The notes: generated by a model from the sequence alone, not told the origin. A DNA stretch of 62,915 nt from an uncultured Lachnospiraceae bacterium (GCA_947164865.1 CAMUYA010000021.1:1-62915), one strand, 5' to 3'; positions 52,521-62,312 are shown, counted from the stretch's first letter. A program made the numbers and translations.

Positions 52521-52609
52521 CTGCATTTTGGGGCTAGCCCTTTAGTTTTCTCCGATGGAATACATCATACTACTACATCAATCTCGTGCTACCCAGCAAA
52601 ATCTCTAAA

Positions 52610-53368
52610 CTATACTTCCTTAATCCTCTTTGCGATTTCGATCGCTATATCAAACTTCTCAAATGAGTGATTGGCTTCGCTTAAGCCCTCGGGATCATAT
52701 TCCGGCTGGTCGACCACATCACCTGTGGCGAGGAAATCGTAAAGTTCAAATCCATAATAATCGCATACCGCCTGCACGCCCGCAAGCTCCATCTCGACCG
52801 CAATGCATCCGTCCTCTTTGCGTCGTCTTACATGCTCTCTCGTCTCCATATATACAGCATCTGTGGTCCACGCTTTTCCGAGCACAAACGGAATCCTCTT
52901 CTCCGTGAACAGTTTCTCCAAAAATGCCGCATTTTTGATCTTAATATAATCCGCAGGCGGAGCATAATGATACGACATACCTTCGTCCCGATAACTCTCA
53001 GTTGGAATAACGTATTTACCCGTTGTCAGTTCCGGAGCCAGCGCTCCCGCCGAGCCGAACATGATAAATTTCTCAGCACCCGTTTTCCAGTTGACCTCTA
53101 TCACATCCGTCGAAGCAAGCGCCGACCCGATCTCAGATATATAAAAGATCACCTTGATCCCATCTACCTTGATAAGGTGAAGCGGCTTTACCTTATTTGC
53201 TGCTGTAATCTCGCCTATAACCTCACTGGGATACTTCTCCAGTACAGTTGCATAGATTTCCTTTGAAAAAGTCAATATCGCTATATCGCATATATTCTTT
53301 TTCTCTCCGAAGAAAGCCCGGGGAGTTATAATCGCTTCACTTACATTATCGAATGAATCTGTTATCAT
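52610..53368 (-). CDS. Nucleoside phosphorylase (uridine/purine phosphorylase family)
   Basis: A 252-aa enzyme of the PNP/UDP phosphorylase superfamily: FGSAGALAPELTTGKYVIP (phosphate/ribose site) and AVEMELAGVQAVCDYYG (base-binding Glu-Met-Glu motif) are clear. It cleaves nucleosides to base and ribose-1-phosphate. Exact base preference is not predictable. GGAGG lies 10 bases before the ATG. It is a single-gene unit at the edge of the island. Confidence 0.85.
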   Translation of the reverse strand: MITDSFDNVSEAIITPRAFFGEKKNICDIAILTFSKEIYATVLEKYPSEVIGEITAANKVKPLHLIKVDGIKVIFYISEIGSALASTDVIEVNWKTGAEKFIMFGSAGALAPELTTGKYVIPTESYRDEGMSYHYAPPADYIKIKNAAFLEKLFTEKRIPFVLGKAWTTDAVYMETREHVRRRKEDGCIAVEMELAGVQAVCDYYGFELYDFLATGDVVDQPEYDPEGLSEANHSFEKFDIAIEIAKRIKEV

Positions 53369-53431
53369 TGTAGTATATCCTCCCTCTAATATAAAAATAA
53401 TCTGTAAGGAAATAACTATGTAGTCAATTAT

Positions 53432-54181
53432 TTATGCTTCACTTCTAAAAACAAACTCCTCACCGAATTTCTCTTTATACAATTTCTTCCAGTATGCATC
53501 AAATCCGGGGTAGTTGAGTTCATCACCACTGTTTCCGCGGTAACCTTTTATATTATACTGAGGATCTTTCATCATTATTGTAAAAGTATAATCCAGATTA
53601 TATTCGTGATCTTTCTCCTGTTTTTCCGAAATATGCTCAGGCAGTTCGTCTCTTATACTTTGTACTTCCTCGTCTGTAAGATCTGCGCTCTTCTCGGCAT
53701 CTGTGTAATCTGAAAACAGTCTTGTCGCATAATAAATCTTTTTATTCTTAAGATCCAGTGTCATTCTTCCGGGATAAGCCAGCTCGCCGGCATAATACAT
53801 CTCAAACTCGATAACGATCACATCGGCTGTTTTTATATATTCTTCAAGCGGAAGTTCACTCGGCGTTCCCAGAAAAATACCGCCGGTGTCCGTTCCGTAT
53901 ACTACACCGTTGGCATAATCCTCTTGGGCCACAGCCCAGTAATCTTCTTTTGCCAATGTATCTTCCCTTAATCTGTACTGCATAATAAAATCCAGGATAT
54001 AGTCCCTTGGGATATCTGTATCCGTAACGCCATAGTACTCCATGAATCTTTCAACACTGACAATCCCTGTATCCTTTGTATCTCTATCAGATGAATCAAG
54101 ATTGGGATTTTTACTACACCCGACAGTAAATATAATGATCATAACGAATAAAGTGATCACCGAAAAGACTCTTTTACTCAT
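53432..54181 (-). CDS. Putative lipoprotein of unknown function
   Basis: A 249-aa protein with a lipoprotein signal (hydrophobic segment, then FTVGC with C22) and an acidic, soluble domain with a helix-rich middle (DAEKSADLTDEEVQSIRDEL). I do not recognise the family. A second lipoprotein of similar size at 56236-56934 shows comparable composition but no obvious alignment. It should be anchored on the outer face of the membrane. Confidence 0.75.
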   Translation of the reverse strand: MSKRVFSVITLFVMIIIFTVGCSKNPNLDSSDRDTKDTGIVSVERFMEYYGVTDTDIPRDYILDFIMQYRLREDTLAKEDYWAVAQEDYANGVVYGTDTGGIFLGTPSELPLEEYIKTADVIVIEFEMYYAGELAYPGRMTLDLKNKKIYYATRLFSDYTDAEKSADLTDEEVQSIRDELPEHISEKQEKDHEYNLDYTFTIMMKDPQYNIKGYRGNSGDELNYPGFDAYWKKLYKEKFGEEFVFRSEA

Positions 54182-54347
54182 TTTTCGATACCCTCTCGCA
54201 TTAACTTGATTATATATTATTATGAGCCCATCAGCTTAGTCAATTATTTACGCTTCACTTTCATCATTCGTCTGTATGATCTGCGCACTTATCTGCATCT
54301 GTGCAATCAGAGAATAATTATGTCACATAATAAATCCGAAAAAGCTG

Positions 54348-54376
54348 TTGACATTCTAACAGTCGTTAGATATCAT
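54348..54376 (+). promoter_or_regulatory. Promoter of the TetR/glycosyltransferase operon
   Basis: TTGACA (54348-54353) and TATCAT (54371-54376) have a 17-bp spacer that is almost entirely the operator 54355-54370, so repressor and polymerase must compete. Confidence 0.8.
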
Positions 54377-54395
54377 TACTCTAACAGTTGTTAGA
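54355..54395. promoter_or_regulatory. Two TetR-type operators
   Basis: TCTAACAGTCGTTAGA (54355-54370) and TCTAACAGTTGTTAGA (54380-54395) are 16-bp palindromes differing at one position and spaced 25 bp centre to centre. The first fills the promoter spacer; the second covers the start-site region just before the ribosome binding site. Confidence 0.88.
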
Positions 54396-54408
54396 GAGGA
54401 GCGGAATC

Positions 54409-55011
54409 ATGTCAACCAAAGACAAAATAATGGATGTGGCGCTTCATATGTTCTCCGAAAGGGGCTATGAAGCGGTCTCAATAAGGGACATCTGTGGTGA
54501 GGTCGGTATTAAGGAAAGCACCCTTTACTATCACTTCAAAAACAAAAAGGATATCCTGGATTCGCTTATCACCAGGTTCAAAGATCATATCAGCGGGCTT
54601 TTGAGTCATCTGGGGGAGATGGCAAATATCCCTTCCGGAAAATCAAAAAAGAGTAATGCCGGTACCTCTGATATCGTGGATAATTATATGATGGATAGCT
54701 ATCTGTTCGATCCATTCTGCAATCTCATGATACGTCTTATGATTATCGAGCAGTTCCACAATGAAGAGATGCGCGCCCTTTACGAAAAAACAATGTTTAC
54801 CGACCCTTATGATATCTATCTAAAAGTATTCCAAGCGCTTGCCCTGCAAGGTACTTTTACCGAGGCTCAGGTCGAGGCGTATGTCCGCCGGTATCATGCC
54901 TATATGACCACGCTCACTTTCAGATATCTTCTTAACGGCGAACTTACCGAAGCCAGAAAAAAAGCATACAAAAAAGAAGTTCATGCACTTATGAAAGGCG
55001 AAATGATATGA
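54409..55011 (+). CDS. TetR-family transcriptional repressor
   Basis: A 200-aa regulator with an N-terminal TetR helix-turn-helix (about residues 10-50: SIRDICGEVGIKESTLYYHF) and a helical ligand-binding domain. The ATG at 54409 has GGAG seven bases upstream; the longer frame would begin at a TTG inside the second operator. It should repress its own operon through the two palindromes and be released by a substrate of the glycosyltransferase encoded next (inference). It overlaps that gene by an ATGA. Confidence 0.9.
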   Translation: MSTKDKIMDVALHMFSERGYEAVSIRDICGEVGIKESTLYYHFKNKKDILDSLITRFKDHISGLLSHLGEMANIPSGKSKKSNAGTSDIVDNYMMDSYLFDPFCNLMIRLMIIEQFHNEEMRALYEKTMFTDPYDIYLKVFQALALQGTFTEAQVEAYVRRYHAYMTTLTFRYLLNGELTEARKKAYKKEVHALMKGEMI

Positions 55012-56210
55012 AGAAAATAGCTATGTTCACCATGGGTACAAGGGGCGATGTTCAGCCGTATATCATCCTCTCCCGCGCACTTATGAAATCGGGATTCGAT
55101 GTAACGCTGGGTTCTCACCCGTGCTGGCGCTCCTTGATCGAATCCTATGGTGTGCACTTTGAGCCTGTGGGACCGGATATCGATATCGAAGCTGAAGCCG
55201 CTGCTATAAGAGGCAGATCACGCAATGCAGTGTTAAGTATGATAAAGTGCATGAACTTCATAATGAAGATTATCCGGGATTCTTCAAAGGAAGTATATGA
55301 GTTCTGCAAAGGCAGTGACCTGATCGTCGTGACACACAGCAAGATGGGCGCTGTTGAAGCAGGTGTGCTGGGGATCCCGACAGTGGATGTCACCCTGCAG
55401 ACCGAAATGATCCCGGAAAAGGACAAACCTGTAAGCTTTAAGGACAGGATCATCGGAAAAATGATCGGCAAACAGATCGACAAACCTTTCAACAAGATCC
55501 GCAGACAATACGGCTTAGGCCTCGTGAAAACCGGCGACGAGCTAAGGTCCGATAAGCTCAATCTGATCCCAATAAGCAAGTATGTTATAGAGCGAAGCCC
55601 TTACTGGGAGGAAAAAAATATACTGACCGGCTACTGGTACGATGAGGAGCCGGAATATACTCCGGACAGCGATCTTTCCCGCTTTATTGAATCAGGCGAA
55701 AAGCCGGTGATACTTGCACTCGGTGCAATGTCCTTTGAGGACAGATCTGATAAGGCCAAGCTTGATATGTTTGTTAACGCATTTCAGAAGACCGGGTGCC
55801 GTGCAGTTATCCAGGGCTTCCAGAAAACCCTCAGGAACTACGATCTTCCGGATACAATGATCGCCTGCGGCAGCGTGCCGCACAGCTGGCTCTTTGGGCA
55901 GGGAAGCTTTGTTATTCACCACTGCGGCTTTGGTACCACTGCAACGTCAATGATCTACGGCATCCCATCCATACCCGTGCCACACGTGTTGGACCAGCTC
56001 GGATTTGCCATGCAGCTCGAAAAGACCGGTGCTGCAACAACCCACATAAATGCCAAGGACCTGTCCGAAGCCGCACTTATCAGATCTATCGAAGAGATGA
56101 AAAACACCTATCCGCTCAAGAAGCAAAATGCCGAATCGATCTCAGCGAAGATCCGCACCGAAGGCGGTGTCGACGAGGCGGTAAAGCAGATAATGGAGCA
56201 TATTTTCTAA
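55008..56210 (+). CDS. UDP-glycosyltransferase (GT1/MGT-like)
   Basis: A 400-aa GT-B glycosyltransferase resembling macrolide and sterol glucosyltransferases. The N-terminal loop TMGTRGDVQPYIILSRAL and the C-terminal sugar-nucleotide motif HHCGFGTTATSMIYGIPSIP with VPHVLDQ are diagnostic. It would attach sugar to a small hydrophobic acceptor in the cytosol. Coupling to a TetR repressor suggests an inducible detoxification function (inference). Confidence 0.88.
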   Translation: MKKIAMFTMGTRGDVQPYIILSRALMKSGFDVTLGSHPCWRSLIESYGVHFEPVGPDIDIEAEAAAIRGRSRNAVLSMIKCMNFIMKIIRDSSKEVYEFCKGSDLIVVTHSKMGAVEAGVLGIPTVDVTLQTEMIPEKDKPVSFKDRIIGKMIGKQIDKPFNKIRRQYGLGLVKTGDELRSDKLNLIPISKYVIERSPYWEEKNILTGYWYDEEPEYTPDSDLSRFIESGEKPVILALGAMSFEDRSDKAKLDMFVNAFQKTGCRAVIQGFQKTLRNYDLPDTMIACGSVPHSWLFGQGSFVIHHCGFGTTATSMIYGIPSIPVPHVLDQLGFAMQLEKTGAATTHINAKDLSEAALIRSIEEMKNTYPLKKQNAESISAKIRTEGGVDEAVKQIMEHIF

Positions 56211-56235
56211 GACTCTTTATTGCTTAGAATGTACT

Positions 56236-56934
56236 CTATTCATGCATCAGAGCTTCCAGCTCCGACCCTGATCTGCCGCTTAGCTCCTCGACATTATAAA
56301 AACGTGTAAGAAGCACTCCTATCGCTTTTCCTTCGTAAGTAAATACAAAATCGTAATAACCCGGCTGATATTCATCGGGGTTCAAATAGAAATCTCCCCA
56401 ATACCACTCATCGGGATTATCTTCATCAACAGGATAATGAAGATCACAATAAGCTGCGAATCCCGGCATCAGATCAGAGAATGAACATGTATTGTAATAA
56501 TCCTGATCATCGCGGTGCTCTAAAACCCATACACGCAGATAATAGTCAGCATCCGCATCGGGATAGAACTCAACCCACTCGTTAAGCTCAAAAATACAGC
56601 GGACATCATCAAGAGACTTTTCCTTACCGTTGATATCATCCGCACTTCCGGCACTCAGTCCACAGATCTTTATTCCCCTAAGAACAGAAGCATCCCTGTC
56701 ATCAAGATCGATCAGGTTTATCTTACCTGTCAATTTAGCAGGCTCAGCTTCCTTTTTCTCTGTCTGAACCTCATCGGACTCAATCTTCGTACCATCCTTT
56801 GTTTCCGTCACCTGATTCTGAGTGGTAGAACTGTCAGGTGTCTCAACAGTTACGCTCTTTACGCAAGCACATCCCACAAGAGCAGAAACCATAGTTAACG
56901 TTAGCAACAAACTGAATAGTTTACGTGTTTTCAT
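56236..56934 (-). CDS. Putative lipoprotein of unknown function
   Basis: A 232-aa protein with a lipoprotein signal (ALVGC, Cys at residue 22), a Thr/Glu/Lys-rich linker (about residues 25-70) and an acidic soluble domain rich in Asp and Tyr (CDLHYPVDEDNPDEWYWGDF). I do not recognise the family. It converges on the glycosyltransferase gene. Confidence 0.75.
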   Translation of the reverse strand: MKTRKLFSLLLTLTMVSALVGCACVKSVTVETPDSSTTQNQVTETKDGTKIESDEVQTEKKEAEPAKLTGKINLIDLDDRDASVLRGIKICGLSAGSADDINGKEKSLDDVRCIFELNEWVEFYPDADADYYLRVWVLEHRDDQDYYNTCSFSDLMPGFAAYCDLHYPVDEDNPDEWYWGDFYLNPDEYQPGYYDFVFTYEGKAIGVLLTRFYNVEELSGRSGSELEALMHE

Positions 56935-56949
56935 ACAATACCTCCTGTG

Positions 56950-57066
56950 TTAGATAAAATACATTTCTAGTGACTGATCGTACATTTCGGACATGGTCAG
57001 AGGATCGGAACCATCCATTATCCTCTGATAGAGATTCTGCAAAAAAGTAACATCATCCTCGGAAGG
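56950..57066 (-). pseudogene. 3' fragment of a gene like that at 58712-59032
   Basis: The 61 bp at 57004-57064 match 58751-58811 at 56 of 61 positions. Both translate on the minus strand as SEDDV, then YQRIMDGSD. The fragment directly follows the methyltransferase stop codon, lacks the 5' two thirds of the source gene and diverges before its own stop. It is probably a remnant of a duplicated copy that recombined with the methyltransferase locus. Confidence 0.65.
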
Positions 57067-57070
57067 ATTT

Positions 57071-57805
57071 CTAAGACTCTGTAGATCTAAGAATAATATG
57101 ATGGAAAAAGGCAATATCCCTAAATTCGGGAATCTCTTCTGCTTTACATTCAAGATCATACATATTCGCGAACCATTCTTCGCCGGTCTTAAGTTCATTT
57201 CGTTGTAAAGCAAAGAATATGCGCAGTCCGTATATCTTATCTATCTTCAGTCTGTTTTGGCTATACTCTTCCAGTTCATGATCTTCGTACTCATTTATTG
57301 TTCCGAAATTAGCAGAAGCAACATTTTCATTATTAAGAAGCTTCATCGCCTCATCGATATTATATTCAAATACGGCTTTCTGCATTATTTTTCCGGCTTT
57401 ATTGTGTTTGATGATAGAGACAAAACCATCCTTAGCCAAGAGCCTGCTGAATTCGAGCAATAATTCTTCCCGGTTCTCCAAATATTCCAAAACATTATGG
57501 CATATTATCACATCAAATGAATGATCCGGCATCTGCTTCATATCGCTGATATCGCCTTTTATCTGCCGGTACTCATTTTCCGAAAAACGGTTCTCTATAA
57601 TTTCTTCGTTTGGCTCAACAGCGATCACTTCATTGCTTTTGGCAAAATGATCTGCCGTGTATCCAAAGCCGCTTCCAAAATCGAGGATTCTCTTTCCCCG
57701 GCATTCGGTATTATGCCATGCTAATTCATAGAACAATTTGCCCCATGGCATTTTCATATACTCATAATAACCTTGAACATTAACCTTTTCACTCAATTTC
57801 AACAC
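57071..57805 (-). CDS. SAM-dependent methyltransferase
   Basis: A 244-aa class I methyltransferase. Motif I ILDFGSGFGYTADHF (about residues 39-54), motif II VIAVEPNEEII and the motif IV region DVIICHNVLEYLE are clear. The substrate is unknown. The frame begins at a GTG with AGGGTGA upstream; a TTG one codon later is also possible. A relic of a HEPN-like gene follows the stop codon directly, so the present 3' end may be recombinant. Confidence 0.85.
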   Translation of the reverse strand: MLKLSEKVNVQGYYEYMKMPWGKLFYELAWHNTECRGKRILDFGSGFGYTADHFAKSNEVIAVEPNEEIIENRFSENEYRQIKGDISDMKQMPDHSFDVIICHNVLEYLENREELLLEFSRLLAKDGFVSIIKHNKAGKIMQKAVFEYNIDEAMKLLNNENVASANFGTINEYEDHELEEYSQNRLKIDKIYGLRIFFALQRNELKTGEEWFANMYDLECKAEEIPEFRDIAFFHHIILRSTES

Positions 57806-57814
57806 CTGATCACC

Positions 57815-58156
57815 CTAAAAACCCACAACTATCATTACTACCCCCAGAATAAGAAGTCCTAAACCTCCCACGAATCCCAGCATTCCGGGTAGTATGTAAA
57901 GCTGCCTTATCCAGCAGTACATTCCTGCCACAACAAGCCATATTCCGAATATCCTTCGCCCATAATTCTGAATGAATGTTCTCAAAAAGAATCTGGCTAT
58001 GCCATAAACGATAAAGCTTATCCCAAGCGGAACAAGAATATCATCATCCCCGGGAAGCGGTATGACCGAATAAGCCAGAACAATATATAAGATCAAGGCT
58101 ATTCCCAGCACAATGTATGCTATTGAAAAAGTATTGTATCTTTTCAGATTCATCAC
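57815..58156 (-). CDS. Small membrane protein
   Basis: A 113-aa protein with four predicted transmembrane segments and short loops, one containing the acidic PLPGDDDILVP turn. I recognise no family. It starts four bases after the flavodoxin stop codon, so the two are probably co-expressed. Confidence 0.7.
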   Translation of the reverse strand: MMNLKRYNTFSIAYIVLGIALILYIVLAYSVIPLPGDDDILVPLGISFIVYGIARFFLRTFIQNYGRRIFGIWLVVAGMYCWIRQLYILPGMLGFVGGLGLLILGVVMIVVGF

Positions 58157-58160
58157 GTAT

Positions 58161-58634
58161 TTAGTCTTTCAAGGTTTCTGCGAATGAAATACTCTCTTTT
58201 ATATAATCGTTCTCTTTTGTTCTGATAGAGACCTGCCCTGAGGAAGGTCTGCCCAAAAGGCTGTCCATTGCCTTGATCTTGTCCATATAATCGCTTTTAG
58301 CACCCATATGTGTCACTACATAATATACTTCGGCGGGCATTTTTTCACTGTACTTTTTAATCAGGGCTTTTCCTATTGCACAAGGTCCCTCAACCCACAC
58401 AGGCATGCCTATTATCACGCGGTCATATGCTGCAGGGTCGAATTCGCCCTTTATAGATACTTTGGATATAGTATTATTTACAGTGGCAAAGCAAGCTCCC
58501 ACATACCCCGGGAATCCCTTTCTGCTCTTGCCATCCGTGTACTGCGCCACATCCGCACCGATGGTTTGGGCAATAGTCTCAATAACTTCTTTCGTAGTAT
58601 TCGTTCTTGTGTAGTATAAGCATAAAGTCTTCAT
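58161..58634 (-). CDS. Flavodoxin-like protein
   Basis: A 157-aa protein with the flavodoxin FMN-phosphate loop near the start (YYTRTNTTKEV) and FMN-edge loops near MPVWVEGPCA and VTHMGAKSDY. It probably acts as a flavodoxin or NAD(P)H-dependent quinone-reductase-like electron carrier in the cytosol. It is followed by a small membrane protein. Confidence 0.82.
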   Translation of the reverse strand: MKTLCLYYTRTNTTKEVIETIAQTIGADVAQYTDGKSRKGFPGYVGACFATVNNTISKVSIKGEFDPAAYDRVIIGMPVWVEGPCAIGKALIKKYSEKMPAEVYYVVTHMGAKSDYMDKIKAMDSLLGRPSSGQVSIRTKENDYIKESISFAETLKD

Positions 58635-58711
58635 TTAAGTCTCCTCTTTATAACGGCTCCCGCATATTATCACCGGCTCTTACTTGGCTAAACACCCAGG
58701 CCCTGTGTTCA

Positions 58712-59032
58712 TCAGATATCAATTAAAAAAGTATCCCGCTCTTTTTCAAAATCGGAACCATCCATTATCCTCTGATAAAAATCCTGCACAAAAGCAACAT
58801 CATCCTCGGAATAATTCGTCCCATCATCCGTGACATCATGAACCATGGCATTTCGGATATGCCTGACTTCCTTCAGCCTTCTGAAGTCCCTGTCCCATCC
58901 GGGTATATACTTCGTGTTAAATCCGGACTTGGACTCCATATCACTGATATACTGAGTCACGCCATTATTCTGATTGTAGATTTCGTTACAGAGCTTTTCC
59001 AATTGCTTATAACTGTCGAGGAAATCATTCAT
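58712..59032 (-). CDS. Small HEPN-like protein
   Basis: A 106-aa helical protein with HIRNAMVHD at about residues 58-66, an R-x4-H motif of the kind found in HEPN ribonucleases and related DUF4145-type proteins. It is short for a HEPN domain, so this is a suggestion. It lies 71 bp downstream of hsdR on the same strand. A broken paralogue of its 3' end is found at 56950-57066. Confidence 0.6.
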   Translation of the reverse strand: MNDFLDSYKQLEKLCNEIYNQNNGVTQYISDMESKSGFNTKYIPGWDRDFRRLKEVRHIRNAMVHDVTDDGTNYSEDDVAFVQDFYQRIMDGSDFEKERDTFLIDI

Positions 59033-59103
59033 GTTAGACCCAGCCTTGTTCTTTAGCGTTTTTCTTTATGGCAATCAGATATTCCTTTTATGATATATGT
59101 TTT

Positions 59104-62100
59104 TTATTTTGTATCTCCATAATTAGGGGTATCCTCTGCCACCCTAGATAACGTTTCTATACTATCTTCATTTAAAGAATAATTATTGTTTTTAGCCTTA
59201 GCTGCACCTGAATCAAAGGAATATATCTTTGCACTCATATCGTTATTATCAGTCCATAACTCGCACTGCATCATAACGGTCTCTAATGCTCCATCTTCCT
59301 CATTCGGTGGATACTTGTATTTTCTGAGAAGTTTTTTAACCATCATTCTCATTCTGGCTCTGGCATCACCACGCTTTTGCCAATCAATGGTTTTATTTCT
59401 CCTTAAAGTATCTGTTAGTTCTTTAGTCATAGCGACCAGCTGGTCATTCTTATAAAAATCCCTTACTGCTTGAGGCTTTGTTAAGGCATCATAGAAAGCA
59501 AGTTCTTCGTCGGTGAGTCCTAAATCATTTCCAATCTGTTTGCTCTGTTGAATCTCCTTAGCAAGTTTCATGAGTTCTTCAATAACTTCTATATTAGTAA
59601 TCAAGCCATTGATATACTGGTTCATGATCTTTTGAATCATTTCACTGAATTTCTGGGATTTTACAAGATTTGTCCTTCTGTAAACAGATATCTGTTCTGC
59701 GAGCAACTTTTTAAGAAGTTCAACGGCAAGGTTTTTTTGCTTCATTTTAGAAATTTCTTCTAGAAACTTCGGGTCAAATAATGAAAACTCCTCTTTAACA
59801 CCGTCAAACAGATTTATTACTCCGTCACTCTTAATGCTCTGTTTTAATAGATTATTAATTCTATCATTTATCTCTTTTAACGAAAGCTTACTTTTGCCTC
59901 CGGCCACCAGTATCCTTCCTGCCATTACGCGAACTGCCTCGAAAAAAGCTGCCTCTAATCGTTCATCTTCGCTTGTAAGTGAAGCACAAAGTGATAAAGC
60001 CTGATGTAAAAGGAATGCCTCTTTAATATATGTTTTAAGCAATTCCTCCTTATCCGGTGCTGCCACGAAGTTTACCGCACCGGTAATCACCTTAGCTCTT
60101 TCAAGATTTGAGCCATTCATAAAGCTCTCATATTCATAATCATGGAGCAAATCTCGGCAAACCTGTAACTTCTCCTGGAATTTAGGATATGCTACCTTAG
60201 CAACGTCGGTATCACCATAGTTCTTTCTATCACGAGTAGTATAATCGTTCATTGCCTGCTTTAATGCGGTTGCAATGCCGACATAATCTATAACAAGACC
60301 ACCCTCTTTATCCTTAAATACTCTGTTTACTCTTGCTATCGCCTGCATTAGGTTATGACCTGACATCGGCTTATAAACGTACATGGTTGCAAGTGAAGGT
60401 ACATCAAAACCGGTCAGCCACATATCTACTACTATAGCTATCTTTAAAGGGCTGTCATTATCTTTAAACTTCTTCGCAAGTTCATTCTTATGCGCCTTAT
60501 TTCCTATAATCTGACGCCACTCTTCAGGATCCTTGTTGCTCTCCGTCATTACCACTGCAATCTTTTCAGTCCATCCCGGTCGCAGTTCAAGAATACGTTT
60601 GTATATATCCATTGCTACTGCACGAGAATAAGCTACTATCATAGCCTTTCCAGTGAGCAAATCTGCACGATAGTTCTCATAATGGTTGATAATATCGGTG
60701 ACAAGTGAATCTATCGTCTGAGGATTACCTAAAATAGCTTCCATCTTTCCAAGCATCTGTTTGCTCTTCTGAATAACAGCCTCATCTGCCTGATCTGTGG
60801 CTTCTATCATGTCGTATTCTTGATCTATGAGTTTAATAGTCTCTTCATCAAGATTAAGCTTAACGACGCGGCTCTCATAATAAACAGGTCTTGTCGCTCC
60901 GTCTTCTACAGCCTGAGTCATATCATAAACATCTATATAATCACCAAATACCGCCCTGGTATTGTGGTCTTTTGAAGAAACAGGCGTGCCTGTAAATCCT
61001 ATAAAAGTAGCATTAGGGAGACAGTCACGGATAATACGTGCGGTACCAATTACCCTTTTTGCTTCCTTCACTCCGTCCTCGTTGGTAACCATTTTTATAC
61101 GCTCAGACAGACCGTACTGGCTTCTATGTGCTTCATCAGCCATTACAACAATGTTCTTTCTTTCAGAAAGTGCAGTGGCAGATTCTTCAAATTTCTGCAT
61201 TGTTGTAAATATAATTCCGTTTGCATTTCTTGCAGCAAGCCACTTCATCAGATGCTCCCTGCTTGTGGCATGTTCCGGCTTTTGACGCAAGAAATCGCTA
61301 CATCTTGCAAACTGTGAGAACAGCTGATCATCAAGATCATTTCTATCAGTAATAACTACAATTGTCGGGCTATCCAATGTCTGCTGAAGCAAATGAGCAT
61401 AGAAAACCATCGACAAGGACTTTCCGGATCCCTGTGTATGCCAGAAAACACCGCCCTTGCCATCTCCACCTTCAGAAGCTGCCTTACGAGTACTTTCTAT
61501 TGCCTTACGAACAGCAAAGTACTGATGATATCCCGCGAGAATTTTATAAGAATCGATACCCTCAACATCAAAACATATAAAGTTCTTCAGGATATCTAAA
61601 AACCTGTTCTTTTCAAATATTCCCTCAAAGAATGTATCAAACTGCGCATACTGAGTATTTTCGTAGTCACCGTCCTTGGTTTTCCACTCCATAAAACGAT
61701 CCTCGCCGGATGTTATAGTCCCGGCTTTGGATATCGACATATCACTCATTACGCAGATAGCATTATAGATAAACATCGAGGGGATTTCCTGCATATAGTT
61801 CCTGATCTGAAGAAAAGCTTCCGATGCGTCCGTTTCTTCTCTTGAAGGAGATTTTAATTCAATCAAAACTACAGGAAGGCCATTCAGGAAAAGCAAAATA
61901 TCCGGCCGCTTATTGCTGTTTTCAACATATGTCCATTGGTTAGCTACTATAAAAGAATTGTTCTCCGGATTCTTGTAATCTACAAGATAAACGATATCAG
62001 ACTTTGTTTCGCCATTATGATGATAGCTAACTTCGATACCGTTCTGAAGATAGTTCATAAATACGGTATTCTTTTGAACCAACGTACCATTTTCAAAGTT

Positions 62101-62301
62101 CTTCAGCTTATAAACCGCATCTTCAATAGCGACATTAGGTAGTGACGGATTTAAACGCACCAAATAATCCACCATAACGTCTTCATACAAAGGATTTTTA
62201 TAGTCTCTTTCTATATCCGGTCCATATACATGCTTGTAACCCATGTTTTGAAATAACTCTATTAATGATTTCTCGTAATCCTCTTCAATAAATCCCGGCA
62301 T
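59104..62301 (-). CDS. hsdR: Type I restriction enzyme, R subunit
   Basis: A 1065-aa motor/nuclease subunit. The N-terminal PD-(D/E)XK nuclease (RPDILLFLNGLPVVLIELKS) is followed by a superfamily 2 translocase with Walker A TQGSGKSLSM, the DEAH-type MADEAHRSQYG, motif III FTGTPVSS and motif VI QAIARVNRVF, then a helical C-terminal domain. With HsdM and HsdS it cuts unmodified DNA after translocation. The ATG at 62301 has AGAGG seven bases upstream; the longer frame overlaps no better site. hsdM and hsdS are not in the window and probably lie upstream, beyond 62915. Confidence 0.93.
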   Translation of the reverse strand: MPGFIEEDYEKSLIELFQNMGYKHVYGPDIERDYKNPLYEDVMVDYLVRLNPSLPNVAIEDAVYKLKNFENGTLVQKNTVFMNYLQNGIEVSYHHNGETKSDIVYLVDYKNPENNSFIVANQWTYVENSNKRPDILLFLNGLPVVLIELKSPSREETDASEAFLQIRNYMQEIPSMFIYNAICVMSDMSISKAGTITSGEDRFMEWKTKDGDYENTQYAQFDTFFEGIFEKNRFLDILKNFICFDVEGIDSYKILAGYHQYFAVRKAIESTRKAASEGGDGKGGVFWHTQGSGKSLSMVFYAHLLQQTLDSPTIVVITDRNDLDDQLFSQFARCSDFLRQKPEHATSREHLMKWLAARNANGIIFTTMQKFEESATALSERKNIVVMADEAHRSQYGLSERIKMVTNEDGVKEAKRVIGTARIIRDCLPNATFIGFTGTPVSSKDHNTRAVFGDYIDVYDMTQAVEDGATRPVYYESRVVKLNLDEETIKLIDQEYDMIEATDQADEAVIQKSKQMLGKMEAILGNPQTIDSLVTDIINHYENYRADLLTGKAMIVAYSRAVAMDIYKRILELRPGWTEKIAVVMTESNKDPEEWRQIIGNKAHKNELAKKFKDNDSPLKIAIVVDMWLTGFDVPSLATMYVYKPMSGHNLMQAIARVNRVFKDKEGGLVIDYVGIATALKQAMNDYTTRDRKNYGDTDVAKVAYPKFQEKLQVCRDLLHDYEYESFMNGSNLERAKVITGAVNFVAAPDKEELLKTYIKEAFLLHQALSLCASLTSEDERLEAAFFEAVRVMAGRILVAGGKSKLSLKEINDRINNLLKQSIKSDGVINLFDGVKEEFSLFDPKFLEEISKMKQKNLAVELLKKLLAEQISVYRRTNLVKSQKFSEMIQKIMNQYINGLITNIEVIEELMKLAKEIQQSKQIGNDLGLTDEELAFYDALTKPQAVRDFYKNDQLVAMTKELTDTLRRNKTIDWQKRGDARARMRMMVKKLLRKYKYPPNEEDGALETVMMQCELWTDNNDMSAKIYSFDSGAAKAKNNNYSLNEDSIETLSRVAEDTPNYGDTK

Positions 62302-62312
62302 ACTTTTTCCTC

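Noticed and set aside
56950..57213. An intact 87-aa gene after the methyltransferase
   Set aside because: Its first half overlaps the methyltransferase in another frame. Only the last 40 residues resemble the 58712-59032 protein, so it is treated as a fragment.
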